Positions 1-6,843 of a stretch of DNA of 6,870 bases are shown in pieces. Under the pieces are notes generated by a model. It made no database searches. It saw only the letters and a program-made list of their open reading frames with translations, and had not been told where the DNA came from. Every line of letters begins with the position of its first letter. Position 1 is the first letter of the stretch. A program made the translations under genes and the position numbers. The stretch is from CAYVDH01 sp964450355. GTDB lineage: Bacteria > Bacteroidota > Bacteroidia > NS11-12g > UBA955. The DNA lies in assembly GCA_964450355.1 (NCBI GenBank), contig CAYVDH010000182.1, forward strand, positions 1 to 6,870, in the 5' to 3' direction.

Positions 1-1203
1 TACAATTCATTTATTTATTTAATTTCCGCATTAGTTTCTCTTTTTTCTAAATTCAGTTCAAGCAATAAACTAAAATTATTTGTCAATGGAAGAAAAAATT
101 GGGATCAAAAATTAAACCTTGAAAAAAACCATCACAGGTATTGGTTTCACTGTGCTAGTTTAGGAGAATTTGAACAAGCAAAACCCATCATTGAATCTTT
201 AAAAAAAGTACATCCAGAATACAGCATTGTTGTTAGTTTTTTCTCACCATCTGGCTATGAACAAAGAAAAAATTACGCCTTTTCAGATTGTGTTTTTTAT
301 TTACCCTATGACACCAAATCGAATGCCAAAAAACTAATTAATTTAATCCAACCGAAACACTTAATTTTAGTTAAGTATGAATTATGGTATAACTTGATTA
401 GTGAATTTCAGAAAAATGAAATACCAGTAAGCATCATTTCTGCTGTATTTAATTCAAATCATTTTGTTTTCAAATGGTATGGAATTCCATATTTAAATCG
501 ATTAAAAAAAGTAAATAAAATCTTTGTTCAAAATTCAGAATCGATGGATTTGTTAAAAAACAAAGGTTTAACACAAATTGAAAACGCAGGTGATAGCAGA
601 TACGATAGAGTTTTAGAAATTGCTACAATGTCTAAAAACAACGAAACAATTCAATCATTTACTAACAATCAACCTTGTATCATACTAGGGAGCAGCTGGA
701 ATCCAGAGATAAATTTAATTAAAAATTATTTACAACTCAATCCTGAATGTCGCTATAAAATCATCATTGCACCTCATGATATCAGTGATAATAACATTTT
801 AAGTTTATTTAAATCATTTGAAAATTATTCAGTTCAATTATACACAGATTTCAAACCCAATAACGACTCAAAAATTCTAATATTAAACACCATTGGCCAC
901 CTAGCATCTGCGTACAAATATGCAAATATTTCTATCATTGGCGGTGGTTTTAGCAATGCTTTGCACAACATACTTGAACCATTGGCTCATGGAGTTCCTG
1001 TCTTATTTGGACCAAACACCAACAAATACCCTGAAGCTGATTTTGCACTCAAAAATGGAGTGGCTTTTCAAGTCAATGAAAACAGCAATTTAAATGATGT
1101 ATTTAAACAATTAAATTCCAGTGATTACAAAATAAAATGCAAAGAGTTTATCATCAAAAACACTGGAGCAACAAATAAAATAGTGGCCTATTTATTGAAT
1201 TAA
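1..1203 (+). CDS. kdtA (waaA): 3-deoxy-D-manno-octulosonic acid (Kdo) transferase, 5' end cut by the window edge
   Basis: This inner-membrane glycosyltransferase (GT30 family) moves Kdo from CMP-Kdo onto the lipid A precursor, the first step of the LPS inner core. The frame is open from base 1, giving 400 codons. Bacteroidota relatives are about 405-420 residues, so only a few N-terminal residues are missing; a TTG at 394 is internal and not the start. Residues below are numbered from base 1. A hydrophobic stretch at about 4-16 fits the membrane anchor. HCASLGEFEQ (50-59) holds the Glu (E56) matching the catalytic base of Aquifex WaaA. FFSPSGYE (80-87) and KYELW (125-129) are typical of the N-terminal domain. 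The C-terminal GT-B domain has GDSRYDR (197-203), GSSW (230-233), APHDI (257-261), the GGGF...HNILEP nucleotide-sugar motif (314-327) and FGPN (336-339). It converges on polA with a 4-base overlap. Monofunctional versus bifunctional Kdo transfer cannot be told from sequence. Confidence 0.95.
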   Translation, partial: YNSFIYLISALVSLFSKFSSSNKLKLFVNGRKNWDQKLNLEKNHHRYWFHCASLGEFEQAKPIIESLKKVHPEYSIVVSFFSPSGYEQRKNYAFSDCVFYLPYDTKSNAKKLINLIQPKHLILVKYELWYNLISEFQKNEIPVSIISAVFNSNHFVFKWYGIPYLNRLKKVNKIFVQNSESMDLLKNKGLTQIENAGDSRYDRVLEIATMSKNNETIQSFTNNQPCIILGSSWNPEINLIKNYLQLNPECRYKIIIAPHDISDNNILSLFKSFENYSVQLYTDFKPNNDSKILILNTIGHLASAYKYANISIIGGGFSNALHNILEPLAHGVPVLFGPNTNKYPEADFALKNGVAFQVNENSNLNDVFKQLNSSDYKIKCKEFIIKNTGATNKIVAYLLN

Positions 1204-3989
1204 TGTGCTTCAATCCAATTATTGCCATATCCCGATTCTGCAATGATAGGAACTTTAAGCTCCATAGCATTTTGCATTTCTTCTGTTACCATTTTTTTCA
1301 TCTCCTCTATTTCAGATTTATGAACATCAAACAACAACTCATCATGCACTTGCAATATCATTTTTGATTGATAACCCACTTCCTTCATTTTCTTGTGAAT
1401 ATTAATCATAGCAAGTTTTATCATATCAGCAGCAGAACCTTGTATAGGCGCATTAATGGCATTTCGTTCAGCAAAACTTCTTACCGTAGCATTGGCTGAA
1501 TTGATGTCTCTTAAATACCTTCTTCTACCTAAAATAGTTTCAACATAACCTTTCTCTCTAGCTGCCTCAATTACTTCATTCATGTATGCTTTAATTCGAG
1601 GAAACTGGGCAAAATAATTGTCTATAATTTCTTTGGCTTCTGTGCGACTTATGCCCAAATTTTCTGCTAATCCAAAGGCTCCTTGACCATATATCAATCC
1701 AAAATTAACACTTTTTGCTTTGTATCTTTGCTCTTTAGTAACTTCATTTAAAGGCACACCAAACACTTTGGATGCGGTTGCACTGTGAATGTCTATGTGT
1801 TGATTAAATGCCTCTATCATTCCCTCATCTCCACTGATACTTGCTATAACCCTCAATTCAATCTGAGAGTAGTCTGCTGACATAATCACATAATCTTCAT
1901 TTCGAGGAATGAAAGCTTTTCTGACTTCACGGCCCTTTTCAGTTCTAATGGGAATATTTTGCATGTTGGGATTAGTGCTACTTAATCTTCCAGTAGCTGC
2001 TACTGCTTGATTAAAGGTAGTGTGAACTCTCCCTGTTTTAGGATTAATTAATTCAGGCAAAGTATCAACATAAGTTGACTTAAGTTTTTGCAACTCTCTA
2101 AAATCTAATATATCTTTAACAATGGTGCTTTTATTGGCTAATTTCAATAACACGTCTTCACCTGTTTGGTATTGACCCGTCTTAGTTTTTTTAGCTTTTT
2201 CATCCAGTTTTAAAACCTCAAACAATATTTTCCCTAATTGTAAAGGAGAAGCTATATTGAATTTTTCACCTGCTTGTTCATAGATTCTGTTTTCGATTTC
2301 TAACACCTCTTTGGTGATTTCTTCTGAATATTGTTTCAAGAATTGAGCATCAATTTTCACGCCTTCTCTTTCCATGTCAGCTAATACAGGCACCAATGGC
2401 ATTTCTGCTTTTTCAAACACGTTAGTGGCATTTAATTCCACTACCAATGGAGCTAACTTCTGTTTTAATTGAAATGTTATATCTGCATCCTCTGCGGCAT
2501 AATCAGTAATTAATTCGATGGCAACATCCTTCATGTTCAATTGGCCTTTGCCCTTTTTCCCTATCAATGTTTCAATAGAAATAGGAGAATAATTTAAATA
2601 ATTTCTAGACAAATCATCCATGTTATGTCTTTTGTCTGGCTCAATTAAATAATGAGCCAACATGGTATCATAACAAGGTTGCGAAATTTCAATTCCATAA
2701 TTTTTCAAAATTTGCAAGTCGTATTTTAAGTTTTGAGCAATTTTTAATTTATTACTTGAAAACACCGGAATAAATTCTTGAACATCAGATTCATTATTGA
2801 TAGGCACATAATAAGCTTCTCCTTCTTTATATGAAAAGGAAAGCCCAATGATACTTGCTGACAAGGAATCAAGGCCTGTAGTTTCTGAATCAAAACAAAA
2901 TTCATCTTGACTCAATAAATTTTGAATCAACTCCTGTCTTTTTTCAGCAGTATCTACCAAATGGTAATGATGATTTACATCATTGATGGTTTTATACGAT
3001 TCTATAATTGCAGTATTTTCAGTAGTATTTTCTGAATCTGTTTGTGAAGACCCAAACATATCTATTTGAGTGGTAGATTGTTTTTTGGGACTTGGTTTAG
3101 TTAAAGTTGGAGTTTCTTCGCTCAATACTCTTTTTGTTAAATTTTTAAACTCAAGTTCATTAAACAATTCTTGAACAGCTTCTCTGTTTATGTCTTTGCA
3201 GATGTAATCTTCTAAATAATGATCAATTGGCACATTCACATTGATAGTAGCTAATTGTTTAGACAACAAACCTTGTTCTTTGAAATTGATTAAATTTTCT
3301 TGTTGTTTTCCTTTGAATTTATCAGTATTAGCCAATATGTTTTCCAAGCTACCATACTCTTTTATTAATTTTTTAGCTGTTTTTTCACCCATGCCCGGTA
3401 TTCCAGGGATATTATCTACGGCATCGCCCCATATAGCAAGTATATCTATCACTTGGTGAATGTGGTCTATTTCCCATTTTTTTAGCACTTCAGGCACTCC
3501 CATTATTTCATAATCGTTACCCAATCTAGCAGGTTTAAAAATAAACACATTGTCGTTTACTAATTGTCCAAAATCTTTATCGGGAGTCATCATGTACACT
3601 TGACAATCAGGTGAGCCATCACGCAGGGCGATAGTGCCAATGATGTCATCAGCTTCGTAGCCAGGCAAGGTAATGACTGGAATGTTGAAACTTTCGAGAA
3701 TTTTAAAAATGTAAGGCAAACTTTTACTTAAGTCTTCGGGCATTTCTTCTCTATGCGCTTTGTAGGCCTCGTATGTTATGTGTCTTTCTGTAGGTTCTGC
3801 GGTATCAAAAACACAGGCGAGGTGAGTTGGTTTTTGGTTTCGTAAGACATCAAGCAAGGTGTTTACAAATCCAAACATGGCAGAAGTATTTAAACCATAA
3901 GATGTAATTCTAGGATTTTGGCTAAAGGCAAAGAAAGCGCGATAAATAAGAGCCATTCCATCCAGCAGAAATAATTTTTTTTGTGACAT
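1200..3989 (-). CDS. polA: DNA polymerase I, full length with proofreading
   Basis: PolA repairs DNA and removes and replaces Okazaki primers. The product is 929 residues (E. coli 928) from ATG at 3989. The 5' nuclease (about 1-290) shows D10, D62, YEADD (111-115), TPDKD (135-139), WGDAVDN (187-193) and the helix-hairpin-helix GIPGMGEKTA (196-205). A polar linker (about 290-340) follows. The 3'-5' exonuclease keeps D367 and E369 (FDSET), D424 (NLKYD), Y497 and D501 (DYAAEDAD), so proofreading should be active. The polymerase has motif A DYSQIELR (706-713; D706), the O-helix KAKSVNFGLIYG (757-768; K759, F763, Y767) and motif C QVHDE (880-884; D883). Phe at 763, as in E. coli F762, predicts discrimination against dideoxynucleotides. 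There is no Shine-Dalgarno upstream, only an AT-rich leader, normal for Bacteroidota. I found no convincing promoter. The gene appears monocistronic and converges on kdtA. The linker contains QIDMF, a possible clamp-binding peptide. Confidence 0.98.
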   Translation of the reverse strand: MSQKKLFLLDGMALIYRAFFAFSQNPRITSYGLNTSAMFGFVNTLLDVLRNQKPTHLACVFDTAEPTERHITYEAYKAHREEMPEDLSKSLPYIFKILESFNIPVITLPGYEADDIIGTIALRDGSPDCQVYMMTPDKDFGQLVNDNVFIFKPARLGNDYEIMGVPEVLKKWEIDHIHQVIDILAIWGDAVDNIPGIPGMGEKTAKKLIKEYGSLENILANTDKFKGKQQENLINFKEQGLLSKQLATINVNVPIDHYLEDYICKDINREAVQELFNELEFKNLTKRVLSEETPTLTKPSPKKQSTTQIDMFGSSQTDSENTTENTAIIESYKTINDVNHHYHLVDTAEKRQELIQNLLSQDEFCFDSETTGLDSLSASIIGLSFSYKEGEAYYVPINNESDVQEFIPVFSSNKLKIAQNLKYDLQILKNYGIEISQPCYDTMLAHYLIEPDKRHNMDDLSRNYLNYSPISIETLIGKKGKGQLNMKDVAIELITDYAAEDADITFQLKQKLAPLVVELNATNVFEKAEMPLVPVLADMEREGVKIDAQFLKQYSEEITKEVLEIENRIYEQAGEKFNIASPLQLGKILFEVLKLDEKAKKTKTGQYQTGEDVLLKLANKSTIVKDILDFRELQKLKSTYVDTLPELINPKTGRVHTTFNQAVAATGRLSSTNPNMQNIPIRTEKGREVRKAFIPRNEDYVIMSADYSQIELRVIASISGDEGMIEAFNQHIDIHSATASKVFGVPLNEVTKEQRYKAKSVNFGLIYGQGAFGLAENLGISRTEAKEIIDNYFAQFPRIKAYMNEVIEAAREKGYVETILGRRRYLRDINSANATVRSFAERNAINAPIQGSAADMIKLAMINIHKKMKEVGYQSKMILQVHDELLFDVHKSEIEEMKKMVTEEMQNAMELKVPIIAESGYGNNWIEAH

Positions 3990-4086
3990 AAAATAAAAAA
4001 ACGAAGGTAAGGACTAAAATACGAATTAGAGAAAAAAAATTTACCTTATCACATCAAAATCTTAGAAGAAACCAAATTATAAAATT

Positions 4087-4175
4087 ATGGCAGCAATTCC
4101 TCGCCCTTTTGGGTCCGCTTCGCTCCCTTGCTTTGCACTCTCGGGCTGCGCTTGCGCCTGAGTAGGGTTAGGTTT
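4087..4175. repeat. GC-rich islet with internal GCTTnGC repeats, possible dispersed intergenic element
   Basis: This stretch is strikingly richer in G and C than the AT-rich spacer around it. It contains a short CCC-TTTT-GGG palindrome (4104-4113), three spaced GCTTCGC / GCTTTGC / GCTTGCG words (4117, 4130, 4150), and a longer hairpin (4140-4162) whose outer arms CTCGGG and CCTGAG pair with one G-T wobble around an inner GCG-type stem. A 24-codon plus-strand frame (ATG 4087, stop 4159-4161) crosses it. I do not call that a gene, because it is short, reflects the repeated words and shows no family signature. Its composition and structure suggest a dispersed extragenic repeat, but only one copy is visible here, so this is an inference. 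Confidence 0.4.
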
Positions 4176-4226
4176 TTGATGGTGGTTATTTTAATTTTTA
4201 AAACAATATGGATGTGTAAAATCAAC

Positions 4227-4293
4227 ATAGCCCACGTTTTAAACCGTGGGCTATAACAAGCGATATAAGAATGTCCAATGGTTTTTAACCATT
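4227..4293. repeat. Two-hairpin palindromic repeat (REP-like), copy 1
   Basis: Hairpin A is a perfect 10-bp stem: ATAGCCCACG (4227-4236) pairs with CGTGGGCTAT (4245-4254) around an 8-base loop. After 22 bases comes hairpin B, AATGGTT (4277-4283) pairing with AACCATT (4287-4293) around TTT. The same two hairpins, in the same order and with the same 22-base gap, recur at 5900-5965. This fits a REP/BIME-like extragenic palindrome, which in other bacteria are often moved by Y1 (IS200-like, RAYT) transposases. No such transposase is in the window. It lies in the spacer between the divergent polA and the 4528 gene. Confidence 0.8.
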
Positions 4294-4475
4294 TAAAAAT
4301 AAATCCAAATCAAATCTTCTAATTAAAATATGATTTGTTTCATCTATTCACGATGACGGGCTTCAAAGCTGTAATTCAAAATGCTTATAAAAGATTTTAA
4401 CCTAAAAAATATCCATTAAGTCAAAATTAATTATAAAACAATGATTAAAAAAGTATAAACATTAAATGCATTCAA
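4294..4475. other. Intergenic spacer, nothing recognised
   Basis: This AT-rich stretch lies between repeat copy 1 and the promoter of the secreted-protein gene. I translated part of it in both directions and found only short frames with no family resemblance. I found no tRNA-like, riboswitch-like or terminator-like structure. The whole gap between polA and the next gene (3990-4527) therefore holds the AT-rich polA leader, the GC-rich islet, repeat copy 1, this blank stretch and the promoter. Confidence 0.6.
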
Positions 4476-4506
4476 TTTGGTGGGCTTAGTTTTTTATATA
4501 TTTTTG
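4476..4506 (+). promoter_or_regulatory. Bacteroidota-type promoter of the secreted-protein gene
   Basis: TTTG (4476-4479) lies 19 bases before TATTTTTG (4499-4506). This matches the -33 TTTG and -7 TAnnTTTG consensus read by the Bacteroidota primary sigma factor, at a normal spacing. The expected transcript start is about 4512-4514, giving a leader of roughly 15 bases before the ATG at 4528. The leader has no Shine-Dalgarno sequence and is almost entirely A and T, as is usual in this phylum. Confidence 0.75.
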
Positions 4507-4527
4507 TAATTTAAATCAAGTTAACAA

Positions 4528-5871
4528 ATGAAAAAACTTTTCTTATTTTTTTTAGGATTAATTTCTATTAAGTCCCTTATGTGTCAAAATTTCATGATAA
4601 GCAATTTTAACAATTGGAAAATTGACAGTGTATATCATTTAAGTGGTTGGGAAACCTATGAATTCCCAGATATTTATTTCACAAAATCTAAAGGGAAAAA
4701 TCCTAACAAAAAAGCCATTTATCTTGACAATTCTTTAATTGCATATTCAAATTATGCAGACACAAACAAAGCTAATTTTAACAATTATTTATTTACAGAA
4801 ATTCCAGATAGTATTTCAATCTTATACAAAAACACGTCTCTAGCATTAAAAAGAGCTTTTGTAAAAGTCTATTTTTTCAACAAAAACTCTTTAAAATTGT
4901 CTGATACACAAGTTGTTTTTTTACCTACTAGTTTAAACTTTACAACAAAAACTTTTAAGTTTAAAAAAAACAATACCACCATTGGGGACGACCGTGTTTT
5001 ATTTTTAGAATTGGGGACTGATATTGAAGGTGGTAACACCTTTTATCAAGAAGATTCTACTTATTCATTAGCCATTGATGAAATTAAATGTATTTACAAC
5101 CCAAATGCAAGTGTTAAAAAACAATGGCAAAATGCAGACTTTGAAAATTGGACCTCAGAGCCATTTCCAAACTTTATTTTAGAAAATAACATGAATGACA
5201 TTGCTGACATAAATCCAATTTATCCTTTAAACATAAATGAGATTAAAAACTTAGCTTTTTATAGAGATTTTAACAACGATAACAATTCCTATTGTGCTCG
5301 AATCAACAATACATTAAGTACAATCATTAATTTAAATACTAAAAATTATGACTATTTAGAGTTTGATTTAAAAATTGAAAATGCGAATCAAAACGCCTAC
5401 TTTAAACTATACTTTACCGCTCAAGGTACGGGGAATGATGACATTGATACTTCAATTTATACCAATACAAATGGTTGGGAACATTTCAAAATCCCATTTC
5501 AATCAAGAACAGGAAGTAGTACAGATTTTTTCAACATAGAATTAAAAAAATTATTCACTAGCCAGGCAACTGCCAATGACAGACAAAATTTAAAACTATT
5601 GATAGACAATTTGGAGTTGACTAAAAACGCTACCTCATTAATCCATTTGAAAGACCATAATCCATCTATTTACTACAACAATAGTATAATCTATATCAAC
5701 AATTTAAAAATTGACAATTTAAAAGTATTTGACATCAACGGAAAGCTAGTTTTAACTCAAAATCAACTAACAAGCAATTTAAACATTAACCATCTTAAAA
5801 ATGGTATTTATATGATTCAAATCAACAATTCAAGTGATATACTAAAGATCAATCACACATTAGAATACTAG
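4528..5871 (+). CDS. Secreted protein with two sandwich-like domains and a T9SS-type C-terminal sorting domain
   Basis: The 447-residue product starts MKKLFLFFLGL and has a signal peptide, probably cleaved near residues 19-21 (MCQ/NF). C19 lacks a proper lipobox, so a lipoprotein is unlikely. The mature part looks like two related domains of about 165 residues. Each opens with an F-N/E-N-W motif (FNNW 27-30, FENW 205-208) and closes with an ID-N/E strand (AIDEIK 182-187, LIDNLEL 358-364). Such domains in Bacteroidota are usually extracellular beta-sandwiches, often of unknown or carbohydrate-related role. The last 70 or so residues, with LKVFDINGKLV (398-408) and LKNGIYMIQI (423-432), match the type A T9SS sorting domain, which routes proteins to the surface or medium. 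The end, NHTLEY, differs from the usual short basic tail. The protein is very rich in asparagine. It stands alone behind its own promoter, between two copies of a palindromic repeat. No catalytic motif is visible and the ligand is unknown. Confidence 0.85.
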   Translation: MKKLFLFFLGLISIKSLMCQNFMISNFNNWKIDSVYHLSGWETYEFPDIYFTKSKGKNPNKKAIYLDNSLIAYSNYADTNKANFNNYLFTEIPDSISILYKNTSLALKRAFVKVYFFNKNSLKLSDTQVVFLPTSLNFTTKTFKFKKNNTTIGDDRVLFLELGTDIEGGNTFYQEDSTYSLAIDEIKCIYNPNASVKKQWQNADFENWTSEPFPNFILENNMNDIADINPIYPLNINEIKNLAFYRDFNNDNNSYCARINNTLSTIINLNTKNYDYLEFDLKIENANQNAYFKLYFTAQGTGNDDIDTSIYTNTNGWEHFKIPFQSRTGSSTDFFNIELKKLFTSQATANDRQNLKLLIDNLELTKNATSLIHLKDHNPSIYYNNSIIYINNLKIDNLKVFDINGKLVLTQNQLTSNLNINHLKNGIYMIQINNSSDILKINHTLEY

Positions 5872-5899
5872 AATTAGTGAACAAGGCTCTTTAACCTTC

Positions 5900-5965
5900 A
5901 TAGCCCACTGTTTAAACCGTGGGCTATAATAAACAATGCAAGAATGGGCAATGGTTATAACCATT
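5900..5965. repeat. Two-hairpin palindromic repeat (REP-like), copy 2
   Basis: Hairpin A is a 9-bp stem, ATAGCCCAC (5900-5908) with GTGGGCTAT (5919-5927), around a loop containing TTTAAAC, as in copy 1. Hairpin B is the perfect palindrome AATGGTTATAACCATT (5950-5965). The 22-base gap between them equals that in copy 1 and matches it at 15 of 22 positions, including AAGAATG. It begins 28 bases after the stop codon of the secreted-protein gene. It could therefore also end or protect that transcript, though no T-run follows hairpin A, so it is not a classic intrinsic terminator. Confidence 0.8.
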
Positions 5966-6022
5966 TTACATTTAGCATTTAATTCTATTCAAATTGCTTT
6001 ATAAAAACAGTTTTATATGCTT

Positions 6023-6196
6023 TTAATTATAATTAAGTAAAATTGATTTGAATTTTTACTCTGCCTTCAAGCTTTCATTCCTAGCTGTTTTCAAATTTGC
6101 CAAAGCAACTTCTACTGAAGGCAAATTGTCTTCAATTTATTTTTCCACACACAATGGAATATTAAGGCTGTAATTGTTATCAGCAATATTATTTAT
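6023..6196 (-). pseudogene. hsdM (remnant): Relict C-terminus of a type I restriction-modification methyltransferase (HsdM)
   Basis: Read on the minus strand from 6196, one frame gives INNIADNNYSLNIPLCVEK, a stop (6139-6137), IEDNLPSVEVALANLK (6136-6089), TARNESLKAE (6088-6059), another stop (6058-6056), then KFKSILLNYN and a final stop (6025-6023). The N-x-Y-S-L-N-I-P-L-x-V string is the conserved segment found near the C-terminus of HsdM N6-adenine methyltransferases, and the rest fits the variable helical tail. Both internal stops are TAA and could each come from a single substitution in a Glu or Lys codon. A further in-frame TAG lies just upstream at 6199-6197. The catalytic part of HsdM (NPPF motif) and the hsdS and hsdR partners are absent from the window. 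This is a decayed scar, not a working gene; the family call comes from motif recognition. Confidence 0.7.
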
Positions 6197-6215
6197 CTAA
6201 GACACTTTAATAAAT

Positions 6216-6432
6216 AAATTTGTCAAATGCGAATTGGCTGATAAAATATAAAACATCGAAGATTGAACTTGAGTGTCTAACAAAACCTAATGTTCCAATT
6301 TGTTCGATTTTTTTTGTTTAACTATAATATTAATTTAAAAAAATTATTGACTTAATTATAAAACCCTTTAATTTACATACTAATGCCAATGATTTTTTCA
6401 TGGAATTTGGAAACAAAAGAACAATTTTAAAA
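6216..6432. other. Intergenic spacer, nothing recognised
   Basis: This AT-rich stretch lies between the hsdM remnant and the 3' end of the small membrane protein gene. A minus-strand frame of about 35 codons (about 6320-6210, containing IGTLGFVRHSS) is open but has no start codon that I can defend and no family resemblance that I recognise. It may be more debris from the same decayed locus. No clear terminator hairpin follows the small gene. Confidence 0.5.
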
Positions 6433-6843
6433 TTAAAAGAAATTCTTGAAATTAAAAAGAACAATAAAACTAATAATGATGATAACAACCAATATGATTC
6501 TTCCTAAATTTGAGGCTTTGTACAGTTCATTTAATTTTCTTTCATACCCCCCTTCTTTAAAACGATTTACATACATTAAATTCGCTATTAAAGGAGATAT
6601 CATTGCTATTATTTTTGCTGGCTTTTCTAAGGGTTCATTAGCTCTTAATTGATTGTTTTCTTTAACAATTTCAAATTCTGCTTGAGCCTTTTTAAACTTC
6701 TCATTAAACAATCCTCTTTTTTCTAATTCCTTTTGAGCTGCTTCAATGGCTGAATCAACATAATCCATTCTATCTGTGATTAACACCATAAAGAGTTCAT
6801 CATCTGTTTTCATTGACATTGTTTTTTCGAAATCAATTTTCAT
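6433..6843 (-). CDS. Small membrane protein of unknown function, Bacteroidota family
   Basis: With the ATG at 6843 the product is 136 residues. A GTG at 6867 would add eight residues (MYSYFQIK), but the ATG starts the conserved part (MKIDFEKT), so I prefer it. Residues 12-44 (KTDDEL...YVDSAIEAAQKELEKRGL) match a helical motif common at the N-terminus of small Bacteroidota membrane proteins: a D/E-EL box, then an Ala-rich AA-x-x-EL-x-KR helix. A charged helical segment (47-75) follows. A first hydrophobic stretch lies at about 76-93, then the KEGGYERKLNELYKAS loop (96-111), and a clear transmembrane helix at about 114-131 (RIILVVIIIISFIVLF). The protein probably sits in the inner membrane with the N-terminal helices in the cytoplasm. 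No enzymatic motif is visible and its function is unknown. The promoter lies at or beyond the window edge: TTTG at 6870-6867 could be the end of a TAnnTTTG box. Confidence 0.75.
   Translation of the reverse strand: MKIDFEKTMSMKTDDELFMVLITDRMDYVDSAIEAAQKELEKRGLFNEKFKKAQAEFEIVKENNQLRANEPLEKPAKIIAMISPLIANLMYVNRFKEGGYERKLNELYKASNLGRIILVVIIIISFIVLFNFKNFF

Noticed and set aside
394..396. TTG at 394 as the start of kdtA
   Set aside because: The frame stays open to base 1 and the upstream codons encode the conserved catalytic HCASLGEFEQ region, so the TTG is internal.
3241..3459. 72-codon plus-strand open frame
   Set aside because: It lies wholly inside polA on the opposite strand, with no family resemblance; it is a shadow of the polA codons.
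4070..4082. TATAATTTG on the minus strand as a polA promoter box
   Set aside because: It has three bases rather than two between TA and TTTG, and no well-placed TTTG upstream; not convincing.
4087..4161. 24-codon frame starting MAAIPRPFG across the GC-rich islet
   Set aside because: It is short, its sequence is explained by the repeated GCTTnGC words, and it has no promoter or family signature.
4227..4293. CRISPR or phage attachment site reading of the paired repeats
   Set aside because: There are only two copies about 1.6 kb apart, no regular spacers, no cas genes and no integrase; a REP-like palindrome explains them better.
6197..6281. Imperfect inverted repeat (AGACACT at 6200-6206 and AGTGTCT at 6273-6279) that could mark a small MITE-like insertion next to the hsdM remnant
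   Set aside because: Only 7 bases match perfectly, which is likely by chance in AT-rich DNA, and I see no clear target duplication. Its edge does sit where the HsdM similarity fades, so a comparison with an intact relative could revive it.
6446..6652. 68-codon plus-strand open frame
   Set aside because: It is antisense to the small membrane protein gene, whose hydrophobic segments it mirrors.
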